Of a DNA stretch of 64,000 nt, positions 23,860 through 35,370 are shown piece by piece. The first letter of the stretch is position 1; each line of letters begins with the position of its first letter. The stretch lies in the NCBI GenBank assembly GCA_036850595.1, contig CM072163.1, positions 3,086,595 to 3,150,594 of the forward strand, read 5' to 3'. Origin of the DNA: Rhyacichthys aspro. Its lineage: Eukaryota; Chordata; Actinopteri; Gobiiformes; Rhyacichthyidae. Made by a program: the position numbers and the translations under genes. The notes below the pieces were generated by a model. The model saw only the letters and a program-made list of their open reading frames with translations. It did no database searches and was not told the DNA's origin.

Positions 23860-24130
23860 GAGCGACGGCTTGAAGGACAGCGAGATGAGAGCCACAGTGT
23901 ATTTAGCTGGGAGACTAAAACAGCAGAATGGGGATGAGAGCGGAGCGGGAAAAGGGATTAAAAGCCTATCGACCGGCCTGTGCAATCGCCTCTTACATTA
24001 TATGAAGCCATGTTTAATTCAGGGCCACAGATGAGACAGAGCCAGAGGGGGCGACGAGAGGAGAGGCCGGGATTAACAACCGCTGCCACGTCTACACCGC
24101 CTTCAAATGATCACCGCCTGGATCATATTT
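23860..24130. promoter_or_regulatory. Unique GC-balanced patch, candidate regulatory element
   Basis: Between AT-rich flanks this segment is complex, carries several CpGs and a GATTAACAACCG/TTTAATTC homeodomain-like set, and has no tandem or dispersed repeat features. It is listed only because of its contrast with its surroundings. Confidence 0.2.
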
Positions 24131-24579
24131 AGTTCAACACGTGTAATACCACTTTCATATTGGACCAACAGCACAACAACATCAGGCTTCAGCTGGTGAT
24201 CGAGCCTCAGAAATGAAACAAACAAGCTCCAGTAAAGCCACACGAGGTTTAGTTTTAGTTTTAGTTATGAACTGGTCACAAACGTAAAGACAACACAGAG
24301 ATAAAAATCAACTTTATGATCATAATACGTCTTTTTTTGGCCTAAATGAACTCAGACTTACTTACTCTTCAATTTTTAGTCACTAGTGAATGTTTTTACT
24401 GCAGAATTAAATGGCAAAACCTCCTCTTTTGTTTGTTTATGTCATTTTGATCATAAATAAAGTCGTTTTATGTCTACAGCTTCATCAAATCATTTTGGAA
24501 AGTCTAATGAATAAGTGATAGATTAGACACTGCACTAGACTTCTGAAGGTGTGCTTACATGGCTCTTGTTTTCTTCTGA

Positions 24580-24668
24580 GCGATAAATCAATCAATCATC
24601 AATCAAACTTTATTTATAGAGTTCTTTTCATGCAACTTAATGCAACTCAAGGTGCTTCACAACATCAA
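24580..24668 (+). repeat. Fish interspersed repeat end (CAAACTTTATTTATAG..GTGCTTCACA)
   Basis: The string AATCAAACTTTATTTATAGAG followed by CTTTTCATGCAAC and CTCAAGGTGCTTCACAACA is the recognisable end of a repeat very common in teleost genomes. A related piece is at 44375-44440. I do not assign a family name. Confidence 0.55.
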
Positions 24669-24786
24669 ATCATTAAAAAAAAACAACGGTGGCTTTGTTT
24701 CACTTTAATTCTCTCAATAAAATAGAGTAAAATAGAGTGAAACAAATGTATAAAATAAATAAGTAGATACATAAATTAAATATGTA

Positions 24787-24893
24787 TAAATAAAATAAAA
24801 TAAAATAAAATAAAATAAAATAAAATAAAATAAATTAAATTAAATTAAATTAAATTAAATTAAATTAAATTAAATTAAATTAAATTAAATTAA
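24787..24893 (+). repeat. Compound microsatellite (TAAAA)n then (TAAAT)n
   Basis: Nine or so TAAAA pentamers pass without a break into about twelve TAAAT pentamers. The two halves differ by one A-to-T change that has spread through the right half, as expected from replication slippage of a variant unit. Confidence 0.95.
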
Positions 24894-25944
24894 TAAATAA
24901 CAGTACTCCATCCCAGACAAGCTTATACTTCGACTGTAAATATTAGTCCATCCATCTTCTTCCTGCTTAGGCTAAAAAACTGGAAGATTTGACAGCCTTT
25001 GCCTTGATCTTATGTGATATATTATTGTTTTGTAGCAGAATTATCTGTCTACTCGCTCCCAAAAGTCTTTTCCATTCTTTCAGATTCCAAAACACCAAAA
25101 TGTTCACTGATTACTATTTAATGTGTACAACAGTAAGAAGCTAAATGTTGCATAAAATCACAGTTAAAAGGCTTATTCTATAGTTGCTTCTTGTGTAAAT
25201 AATCAAGTATGTTTGGTGTTAGTTACAGTAAATCAATACTGCAGACTAACTTTGTTCTTGTTGGTCTCAGTCAGAGGCAGGAGAACACATGCTGAAAATG
25301 TCCTGTGTGCTCTGCTCTTTTTTTTTAATTATTATTTTACCTGAAAACAGTGAGGATCTTTCAGCAGCACAAAAGAGAAACAGGGGGTCACAGGAGCCCA
25401 CCGCTTCCAGGGTCAATAAAATCAAAAGGCTGCTCTGTAAAAAAAAAAAAAAAAAAAAATGAATGTGAAACTCTGAAACAAAACCCTGGAACTTTTAATC
25501 TTAATCAAACAGTTTAATTCTACTCAGTTAAAAGGTCTGAGTGTATTATTGTAATGACAACAAGGACATCTACAAAGAAATCAATAAATTTAATCCAGAA
25601 GTACATTACATTATTGTATAGTAAACCTATAAAAGAGATCTGCAATTTAAAACAAACCAGTCTTAATACCCCAAATATTTTACCACAAGATATTCTCCAG
25701 AGGAAACCTATTTTGCTCCTGGATGAAAACATGTAGAGTTTAGAATAAGTTGTTAATTGTGATCAAAGCACAGTCAGATAAAACAGCAAAGAACAAAGGC
25801 AGTGGCCATTTTCACCTCCACTCTTCATCTAAAAAGACGTCACTCTTTGATTCAGATTTTAAAATGCTGCAGCAGGTGTAGTTTGGTATCTTTTGGCTTT
25901 AGTTTTAACTAAAGTTTCACTGTCTAAGTAGTAGTTTTTTGGTC
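24894..25944. other. Intergenic; a 21-bp poly(A) run and nothing else recognised
   Basis: A run of 21 A residues lies at 25439-25459, possibly the tail of a retroposed sequence or simple slippage. The rest is AT-rich with no exon. Confidence 0.45.
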
Positions 25945-26275
25945 CCGTCTCAGACTCCACTCTCCTCCAACAGCAGCGTAGGAAGATTTACTGCTTCTTT
26001 ATTTAAAAAAGGTCAAACCAGACCAGTTTTTAGCCACAAAGCTTCTCTGAATCTATATATATATTTATTTTTGAGTTTATCATTGCAGACTGTATTGATC
26101 CTGTAACTATTTTTATCTTTTTTGAGCTGTTTCTCTGTAAAATAAGACGTATTTCCAACAGAATAACCCATTTCCATGGTTTATTTCCTTGTTCCTTCGT
26201 TGTTGACATCAGTGTCGACCAATGGGAGCGCTCCTTTTTACCTGAAGTGAGCTGTGATTGGACAAAATCCACCTG
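25945..26275 (+). repeat. Unclassified dispersed repeat, copy 1
   Basis: The order GTCCCGTCTCAGACTCCA, TTTATTTAAAAAAGG..AAACCAGACCAGTTTTT, GAGCTGTTTCTCTGTAAAA and finally GTCGACCAATGGGAGCGCTC (26214-26233) is repeated at 31215-31605. No coding sequence is seen. The perfectly kept 21-bp core is striking given the looser match elsewhere. Confidence 0.75.
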
Positions 26276-26799
26276 ATTTCTATTAAAATCCTTAATTATG
26301 AAGACTAGATCACGTCTTAAGGTCTCATTTTTTCAGATGATTCATGGAGATTACACTGAAAAACTAAATGAAACAGTACAAAAAAATCAAGTAATTGCCT
26401 TGTAAGATGAAAAGTGTGAAATTAATTTAAACACATTACTTGTTGGGTAAACTTTCAAAATAAATAAATAGATATCATATAGACATATTTACATGACATT
26501 TTTAATGCTTTTTTTTTCTGCTTGACATTTATAAAACCTCAGAGTTTACTATTTATTTGTCCCACTGTGTCGAACCAAACTTCAGACTACTTTTTTACCA
26601 ATATACTTCTGAAAATATTTAAATGAAACACACGTTTAAAAAGCATTGAATATAGTGTTTAAAATCAGTTCATTTACACAGTTTCCTTCCAGTAGCGTCG
26701 CTCCTAAATGAACTCCTCAAACACAATCACTAAATACTGAACGATTCCTTTACGTCAGATTAATCCCAACGATAAAAACAAAGAAGTGTTGACTCTCAT

Positions 26800-27270
26800 C
26801 TATATTCAGGCGGTGTTTTGTTTAGTATGAGTCAGTTTCGGAGAAGGCACTAAAGCATCTAACCTTCATTTGACTGGAGGATTTGCCGCCTGCCAACAGC
26901 CTCATGAAAAAGCCCATTGTCACTGACGGATACTGTGTGTTGTCTGGAGTCCATTGTTAGTGAGTTATCTGTGAAGGACTGCACGCCGCTCTTTATCAAA
27001 ACAACACGTCCTGTGGCTTGAGGTGAATGTAATTACACGAGGAAACGTCGACAAAGAATACGTTTCAGGGGACTCTTCTGGTCAGGGTTAGGCCTATTAT
27101 TCCGGCCGAGATATTTGTGGAAATTTCAAACGTTGGCTATTTCCAGAGAAACATTATTAAGCTCCGGTTTTTATAACGGTGAAGGGATAATGGTAGGGTG
27201 ACACGCTGCGCTCTTGTCGGAGGGATTTCTGGAGCGGTATGGGGTGATTCAAAGTGTCACGAGGGCCTAT
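26800..27270. promoter_or_regulatory. Unique complex patch, candidate enhancer between GRIK2 and ASCC3
   Basis: The segment is non-repetitive, less AT-rich than its flanks and dense in homeodomain-like cores (TGTAATTACAC, CTATTATTCC) and E-box-like words. No exon is recognised. Conserved non-coding elements are expected around a developmental neuronal gene such as GRIK2, but conservation cannot be judged here. Confidence 0.25.
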
Positions 27271-28440
27271 AACGTGAGTCAATGGACAAAGAAAAGAAAA
27301 GGAAGGAAGTGTTTGAGGAGACTAAAGGGTAGAAGAAGTTTTAAGAATGGAGAATGAAAGAGAAGACAATTATAAAAGAAGAGAAAGCTGTCCGTGCACA
27401 GATAAAACTAAATATAAGGGTTTTTTTATCCCTAAAAAAAGATTATATGAGAAATATTCAAAAAGAGACTGTAGTTTTGGATGTTTTTTGGTGGCATTTG
27501 GAAAAGTTCTTATTGTGATTCGACCATTTTGATTTCCAGTCGACAGTATGCCAACGCAACAACATGAGAACCCTTTAAACTCCTCAAAAAACCTGATTTG
27601 GGGGGAAAAAATGAAATAAATCTGCACATTTAATAAGACCAAGAGGAAAAACAAGAGCCAGCTGCGTAAAATAAAGCACAATATGTCAAGTCTAATATCT
27701 GAAATAAGACAGAAATTGACAAGACTTGAAAGAAATATGCATCCTTGTACAGAAAACATACAAGAAACTCAAGAAGACAGAGAAATAAAGTAGAAAGAAA
27801 CACTTATATTTAATAAATTATGGAAACTCTATGCAAGATTGTGTCATTCTACACAATTTAAAGCATAATCTCGACTAATTTTGTTTAAATTATAACTGCA
27901 GATATGTGCTCGGTCATTTACACAAAACGACAATGACGCAACAAAACAAACAGAAAATGAAATGATGCTTTTGTGCCATGTTTTTGAGCCAAATCTGGAA
28001 AAAACAAAACATATTCCACCACATCCAAGACTAAAACTAGACCGAACTCTATAAGAAGACTGAGGCAAACATCTGTTAACACAAAATATACTGTATTATC
28101 AATATTAAAACATACTTTTAAATGGCTCAGGGCTGGTTAGAAAAGAAATACTTGTGTTTCTATGTCAGCAGTCAACACCAACATCAAAACAGAGCAAAAA
28201 ATGACTTTTTTACACATTGCGTCGCAAATTTATCACTTGCAGGGATGGAATTAATCAATGTTGTGACCAGTTTCTCTCTTTATTTTTTGTATGGGTTCAG
28301 TATCCCTGTAAATCCTGTCTGTAACTGTTGGATTTCCTCTGTAACATATCTGTTTTACACTGGAGTAAACAAGGCAGGCCAAAAGATATCGACCCTCACA
28401 CGATATAAATCATTTTTATTCCACACCTTCTGCCCTCTGC
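27271..28440. other. Intergenic, no gene seen
   Basis: The stretch is AT-rich. The open frames at 27370-27759 (minus) and 28122-28445 (plus) have no family signature and no convincing splice or promoter context. Confidence 0.4.
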
Positions 28441-28940
28441 AATAACGAGGAGGTGACTGTTTCTGCACCAACATCTCTCTGCGGTATTTCACATATTTGT
28501 TTACATGGATCTTGGTGAAAAGCTCAAGGAAAGTTTGGCAAAAGCACAGCGAGAGCTCGATTCGATTTATTTTAGTCGAGGACTCATTAAAGGCTGGTCG
28601 TGAATGTTTGCAAAATACTTCACGGTCCGGCTTTCGTTCAGAATTCGTTTATTTTTCTAATCCTGTCTTTAAGAAGTGAGCCCAGGGTGAAGATACTGTT
28701 TACGAGGTCGATTTGACTTGTGGAGGTCACGAAGACAGTAAAAACTTTGACGACTGCAGCAGACGTAACTCCAGCAGCTGTTGCCTGTAATAGTTTATAC
28801 TACTTTTGCGAAGGAGCGCTTTGCCTTTCATTTTATATCCCTCCCTTTGCTCCGAGCCGCCGTCCGATCCCCTCCGAGCACATATACCTTTTTTGAACAA
28901 ACAACACAAGTGTAAATTGCTTCATTTTCCACTCCCTTAA
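28440..28940. promoter_or_regulatory. CpG-bearing unique patch, candidate regulatory element
   Basis: This segment has scattered CpGs and balanced composition (for example CGAGAGCTCGATTCG near 28550, CTCCGAGCCGCCGTCC near 28850) amid AT-rich DNA. It holds no exon or repeat that I recognise. Confidence 0.2.
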
Positions 28941-30440
28941 ACATTTACGACGGTGGGATCGGTCTTTGAGAGGACGACGTTGTTTTCAAAGTGAGTTACA
29001 CTGGCAGCAGGTGAAAGCTAAAATAGGGCTCTAAACTCAGCTCTACCGTTCATCTTTATGGGAAAAAGAGAGAAGATCATACTTTTATCGCCTTTTTGAT
29101 GTTTGGAGAAAGATTTAGAGAAAGATTTAGGAGTCCAGTAACGTACAAACAACCTGTTCTTATCCAAAAGCAGAATATGACAACATTTAGAAACTGTCCC
29201 GAAGGTGCTTTAGTGTCTGAAGGTGACACAGGGGACTTGACATGGAACTAAACAGATTTTACCATTTTAAACGTATTAATTTCCAAATGTAAAGTGAAAC
29301 TGGACAGTCAGCGGTGCCATATTTGTTCACGAGTAGAGACTATCCCAGAAGGCAAGTTTGGAAGAAAGAACATTAGCATTAGGAGCAAACAAGAAGGAAG
29401 AACTTAATCTGCAAACTGAGCAATAAACAATATTTAACAGTGCAATATTTAAGGGAAACATTAACAAAATTCACATTATTGATCCTAACCCTTAAAACAA
29501 TCTTCTTCCTTAGGCAATATACACTTTTTTTGTTATTAAATAAGAAATATATGCATCAAAATTTCTTGAAACAGTGTAAATACATCTGCTGTGTTTATTT
29601 ATTCGACTGATAAAACCTCTCATTGATTTTTTCATTTGCTCTCGCACTTTTTTTTCTCGTAACATTGGCTTCAGAGAAACAGTGGGTCATTTTAGTGTTT
29701 TTTGTACAAATCTGACTCTGTTAGGGTCCAGTGTGTTGGCGTGTTGTGTTTATTACATTTGTTTTGTGGGAGATAAGGAAAGAGAAAAGCTGAAAGGACG
29801 GTGTCAGCGAGGTTTTGAGAATATTTAAACTGTATTTTGGGCTAAAAGTTGCAGGTGCTCCTTTAATTAAACCTGAAAATGTGTCAGTATATGATTAATG
29901 CCTTTAAGTTGTGTTTTCAGCATTTAGGTATTAATAAAACATGATTAAAACACTATATTTAAGTTAAAGCTATTCATTTATTTGCCTTTATTTGCCTCCT
30001 GCACACTTTTTTGTTTGGATTTTACGTTTTATAAATCACATTTAATCTCAAATGTGTCATTATCACAAAATCAAAAAGCTCAATATCCATATTACAGAGC
30101 ACTACTTATAATCACAGTGTAGTCTTCCATGTGACAGGTATTCACTCTTTTCTTGTCCATAAAACTGTCCAAGTGGAGCCTTAAATCATACAAAATAATT
30201 ATCATAAATCGAGTGGAATTCAAAGCTATTTATCTTTCACTTTCCTTCCCTTTTCTTTAAGTTTTCTGTAATGTTTTTCTCTGTTTTGTTCCTGTTTAAC
30301 GCATGAAAAGCCCACGGTGCTAAAGAGTGCCTTCAGCGTCTGTAGAAAACAAAACTAAAGTAAAATAACGCCTGGGGAACTGTCTCGGAGAAAAATATCT
30401 ACACTGAGCGTGTTGTGATGTTGGCTTAAGTTACAAATTA
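28941..30440. other. Intergenic, AT-rich, nothing recognised
   Basis: No exon, tandem array or transposon end is visible on either strand. Confidence 0.45.
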
Positions 30441-31040
30441 AAATCACAGCAGCTGTTTTTGGAGGCGGCTCATTCATTCAATATAATCTTGTTTCGTGAG
30501 ACTTTATATTCGTTATGGCAAAAATACACAAGGAACTCTATTGAAGAAATGGAAAAATCCAAATGTTTTGTGCCTTTGGAGGAGTGTGCTTCCACAGTGA
30601 TAGCTGCGGGGAGAAATGCCAGTCGTCTTTCTAATTGGCAGAGGTATTTTGTTTATGCAGATGGAGACCGGCTGTGACAACTGATGCATGACAGTTGCTG
30701 CATGAAACATTATTAATCTAAAATAAATTCGTCTTGTGCTCAGCCGCTCATATTGTGCAAATTTGTTGTCGCAGACGGAGAATACATATCTGAGGGCCCG
30801 GATAATATGTTGAAATTGATATTTGTGTGATTGACAGCTTGTGTTTGATTATACCGGGCTGCGGCTTCACATAAATAGCTCTCTGTTTAAGACTAAGTAT
30901 AAAGGAAACGTGTCATTCAGGATTTGTGAGAGCGCTCAGGTGTGTCTGTGGATGGAGATTGCCTCGAGAGACTCCTTTGTTCAACATTTTAGATGCATTT
31001 TTCATGGAGGCAGTATCAGTAAATCAGATAAGTTACTCTG
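30440..31040. promoter_or_regulatory. Unique patch with homeodomain and MEIS-type words, candidate enhancer
   Basis: The sequence is complex and unrepeated, with CAGCAGCTG (E-box), TCTAATTGGC, ATTATTAATC, two TGACAG words (MEIS-type) and the near-palindrome GATGCATGACAGTTGCTGCATGA compressed into 600 bp. This composition is typical of deeply conserved vertebrate non-coding elements. Nothing in it is coding. The reading is inference. Confidence 0.3.
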
Positions 31041-31214
31041 TTAACTCAATTGTGGTGAATTATTGTCACAGATAAGGTTTTATCTACTGTATGTAAATGC
31101 TGGGTTTACAGTACACATCCATATTTTTCTGTGAAGCCAACAATGTTATGATTTTATTTGAAAATGCAAATTGTTGGCTGCATTTAAAGCTCCACTTCCT
31201 GATATTTCTATTCT

Positions 31215-31605
31215 TGTCCCTGTCTCAGACTCCAGAGACCTCTCCTGCTTCTCTTTTATTAAAAAAATAAAACCAGACCAGTTTTTCCTCCAAAATACTA
31301 ATCCATTTGACCAAACTGAAGTTTAGAGTTTAGCGTTAGCTTAGCTGTGACTTCAGCGTCAGGACGACAATTATCTCCTCCTCGTTAAACATTACGTGAT
31401 TGAATTGACAGTATTTATCTGTGTTTTACGTTGCCTCCCTTTTCTCTGTTGATGCTTTTCTCTTTTCAGCTGTTTCTCTGTTAAAAGACATATTCAGCTG
31501 AAAATACACTTTATCTGCAGCTATTAAACTTCCTGGAACGTCATGTGACAAGTGTCGACCAATGGGAGCGCTCCTTTTATAAACATGTGATTGTCCAAGG
31601 TTTTC
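31215..31605 (+). repeat. Unclassified dispersed repeat, copy 2
   Basis: This is the same element as 25945-26275 in the same orientation, with about 70 more bases in the middle. The 21-bp core is identical (31554-31574) and is followed in both by TTTT and a TGTGATTG stretch. Two copies 5.3 kb apart suggest a mobile element or an old duplication. Confidence 0.75.
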
Positions 31606-31639
31606 TGTTCCTGAATAGAGGTTCTCATCTATTACAATC

Positions 31640-34600
31640 CCTTAGAATAAACAGTAGATGGATCAGAAAGACTGTTTTGATTTGATTTTGATTGATTTTA
31701 CAATAAACTATTTGGGTTTCACCACGAACAAAGCTCTAAGACATTGGATTTCTCAAGTTTTCTTTACAATTTAAACATGCAGATCTTTTCTGATTGCCCC
31801 AAACCCTAATTCCTAATTCATAAATGGTTACAGTGGACCTTAAATAACCTGCAACAGAGATGTACCTTAAACACAGACCTCTCCACAAGAGTCGACTAAT
31901 CAGGGTCCGTCCAGGCGACAGTTTCGACACGAGGCGAGCGTGGATCTGAAAAGCTGCTCAAATAGCTTTTGTTTGAACTCCCTTCTGTGTGAGCACTGCC
32001 AGGATTTACTCCAAACCCAGCTGTGGATTTCAGTTCAGTAATAACAAGTCAAAAATATTGTAAATACACCTGGTGTGTTTTAATATTTTCCATTTTCTAA
32101 GCAGTGTATCAAAGTGTCAATGTTGGATGCTTATTAGTTGCTTAAATTAATCAAACAACAACGCAAACCGACTTTTCCTTGAAGCTTTTAAACCCCAGAA
32201 CATAAAGGATTACCTGTTTCCTGATGCGTCCTTTGTATTTGTTTATATAAACTGTCTGACAGATCTGAGAAAACGTCTGGTGTCAGGTTTTTTGTCACTG
32301 CAGTAAATCAGTTTTGTTTTAGCGGCTGCTCTCGACCATCCATCAATACTTTGCTCAAACAGGACAGAAGCACAACAGACACAGCAAGGTCATAAACTAT
32401 CTGTATTGAAGCACTTCTGAGCTCTTCACAATGCATTATTCTTTCTGAAGCAGCTATTCTTTTGAGGAATATAAGAGAATTTATGGCCAAACAAATCCCT
32501 TTACATTTGGGATGAGTGCTTTAGGATGATGTATGTTACGCAAAAGAAAAGGAGTTAAAACAAATAGATTTACACTTTCTTTTGTGCCGACTTTAATTGA
32601 TTTTTGTGTTGAATTGCACATTTATTCAAACATTTTACCTCATTTATACTTGCTGTTATAATGTTGGGCTGTACTTTTTCTCTTTCTGCTTTTATTTTCT
32701 GTCTGTACCGTCAAATACAAACCAAATTTACCCTTTAGAGCATCCCTGCTTATTATTTAATGTCTCATATTACTGTAACCACTGCAGGAAATCAAAGAAA
32801 AGTCAATGTCACTTATAAACTCGGGTCTCTCTTGAGAAAGTCTGGTTATATTCATTCAAACGCACAAATGAACCATGTTTAATTTAACAAAATGTGGATC
32901 TGACTTGTGCCTTGTGTAAAATTATATACAGTCGAACAAAATGGATCAAAACTGTTTTAATAACATCAAAATTACGCTGTTTGCATGTGTCTATCTTGAT
33001 AAAACAGACATTTAACGCTATTTGGAATCAAATGGAAGTTTATTACTTTCTGTTTGTGTCCACAGACAAACTGAGAGCAGCTGAAGGAGAAGCACGCTCA
33101 AAATCTTGCATAAAGGCTCAATCAATGATGGCACAAAGTGAGATTTTATGTTGTCCTTAAGCTTCAATGCATGTATAATGAAGTTAATAAATAATACAGC
33201 TTCAAAATGTATTATTTATAAATGTTTTGAACTTAGTTGTAGGCGTCACGTCCCAAAATCCATCATGTTTTAAAGTGATCTCAGGTGTTTACGTGTCCAG
33301 TTCTCACCTGACGCGACAAAAATATGATTCAAAACATCTAGAGGGACTGTTAATTATCAAGTTTGACACCCTACGTTGATTTTGCCTTTTAATGTTTAAA
33401 GTAAACTCATGATTTGACCTGTTTCCACTGTTTCGTGACCACTTGGGCTTCCGTAGATACTCAAAGACTGCACAAAAGAGCGGTGTTAAATGTACAATTA
33501 CAAACTGTACTTTTGTCACCAGATTGTCAAAAATACAAAAAATACAAACCCATATTTAACCCATTCATTGTAAATTAGGGGTTAGGGTCTTTTGTATCAA
33601 TATGAAGAAAAGCCACGAGAAGAGCCACAATTAAGACATTTCACTTTGGACCAGCTCATTATAAGAAAATGAGATATTATTTGGGATGAAGAAAGAAGAA
33701 ATCTGCCTCGGGCTTTCTTTACTCTTATTCTTTTCTGTCTTTCCCTCACAGCTGCTCGATTCGATTTTAGCCTTTAGCTGTCACCTCCAAAGGGCTCCAT
33801 CCTTTATCCCGACTGCCCTAAATCTGCTCCCAACACATTTATGGATGTTATACTTTTCACAGGAGACTGATAACCTTATCTCTACATATATACTCTGAGA
33901 CAAAAGTAAGTCACGTCTTTGAGAATCAAGTATTTTTAGTTCAACGGTTTGCTTTTCGACTCCACACAGATCTTTGTACATCACAGATATAATGCGTTAA
34001 AATCCCTGACCTATAACCTGTTTATATCAGCTATTATTGCACAAAATCATCACTGACTTCATTATTTTCCATTCTTAGCTCTTCAGAGTTGCTCAGATAA
34101 AAGGATCTTTAGCCTTGAGGATGTGTTACAGACAAAAGTGGAGCTCTACAGTTTCGACTATTCACCAGGACTTCACTTTGAAATGTCGGTGATGGTTTAA
34201 TGGACTCGCAGCAGAAGCTAAATGGGTTCAATCCCCGACTGGTTGTTTATTGTGGTTATGCCAAACTCTTTCTTCTCTCTTGATCCAAACTCATCCATCT
34301 GGTAACTTTTCTGACTCCCATAGAAATGATGTGTAAATGGTTTGTCTTTAAGTCTGTCTTACACTTGAATATTGGCAGAAAACAGAAAACTACTAAAGCT
34401 TTTTGGGTGATGACTGATGAGCAGCAGCTTTAAAACAGGTGTGTCCCATGTTTTTAAAGGTGAAAACTGAGTTAGATGTGAAGAAACATTGAAATAAAGA
34501 GTTGTACAATAGGGACGGGCCTCATTTCTTTCATTTGAATCCACTCACTTGCATCTTTTCCTTGCGTTTTAAGCCCAAGATGTACTTATTGATGTTTATC

Positions 34601-35250
34601 TGAGTAAGAGTATAGAGCGAGTTCATGAGCATCTGTTTAAAAAATCGTTGTAAATTGTAGTATTTACCAATAATCTGTGAAAAACGAATGCAGAAGCAGT
34701 ATTTTGGACACATCCGATCACGTTAAAGCCTACCAGCTCTGTGCCTTCTCGAGGAGCAAGTGAGCACCTGGAATTGAACACGGTTTAGTTCAGCAAATAT
34801 GAAAACAAGTATAAATCTGACACGGAGACTACTGCAAGTGTATCTCTAGCCTTAGTCCCATCCACAGACAGGACAGTGATTCTCAAACTTCTTCTTTCCA
34901 AGTACCACCTACTCTTGTGTATTATTACTGGGTTTAAACAGTAAGTAGTAAAAGGGGAGTTATAAAAAGCATAAACAAAGACTAAAGTAGAACCAAGCCT
35001 ACGGTTATCTTAATGGCCCAAGATCGAATAAATGGATTCCTTGTATTTAAATCAGTGAAAAAACAAATCAAAACTGGTTTGGAGCAACTAGACATCCATT
35101 CTTTAGGAGAGGAAACTGTGTCTGCTGACATTTACACTCATTTTTACACCTTCATAAACTGTAATGTGTGCAGAAACGACAAGTCTGTGGATGTTGTTAG
35201 ACTACGACACATATAGGATGCTCTGGTGTCTCCTTGCTCATCATTTTCTT
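31640..35250. other. Intergenic, AT-rich; one weak tRNA-like fragment
   Basis: No exon is recognised. At 34192-34231 a TGGTTTAATGG (A-box-like) and GGGTTCAATCCCC (B-box-like) pair with tRNA-like spacing suggests a decayed tRNA-derived SINE head, but no body or tail is clear. Confidence 0.4.
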
Positions 35251-35254
35251 CCAC

Positions 35255-35370
35255 TTTATTCATTTTCTTCCACTTTTCCTTTGACAGGCAGCTATTCACA
35301 CTCACATTCATTCTCTATGGACAGTTTAGAGTCACCAGTTCAACTATTCATGCATGTCTTTGGACACTAA
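35255..35370 (-). mobile_element. L2-type LINE fragment
   Basis: ATTCACACTCACATTCATTC, then GGACAGTTTAGAGTCACC and CATGCATGTCTTTGGACA, is the reverse strand of the 3' region of a LINE family spread through teleosts. Related pieces are at 52115-52350 and 57776-57936. It is short and non-coding. Confidence 0.65.

Noticed and set aside
23624..23860. Plus-strand frame opposite the signal-peptide-like minus frame
   Set aside because: It mirrors the minus frame without any recognisable domain; both cannot easily be coding and neither has supporting splice or conservation evidence.
34192..34245. A functional tRNA gene suggested by A-box- and B-box-like words
   Set aside because: The acceptor stems do not pair and there is no terminator context; at most it is a decayed SINE head.
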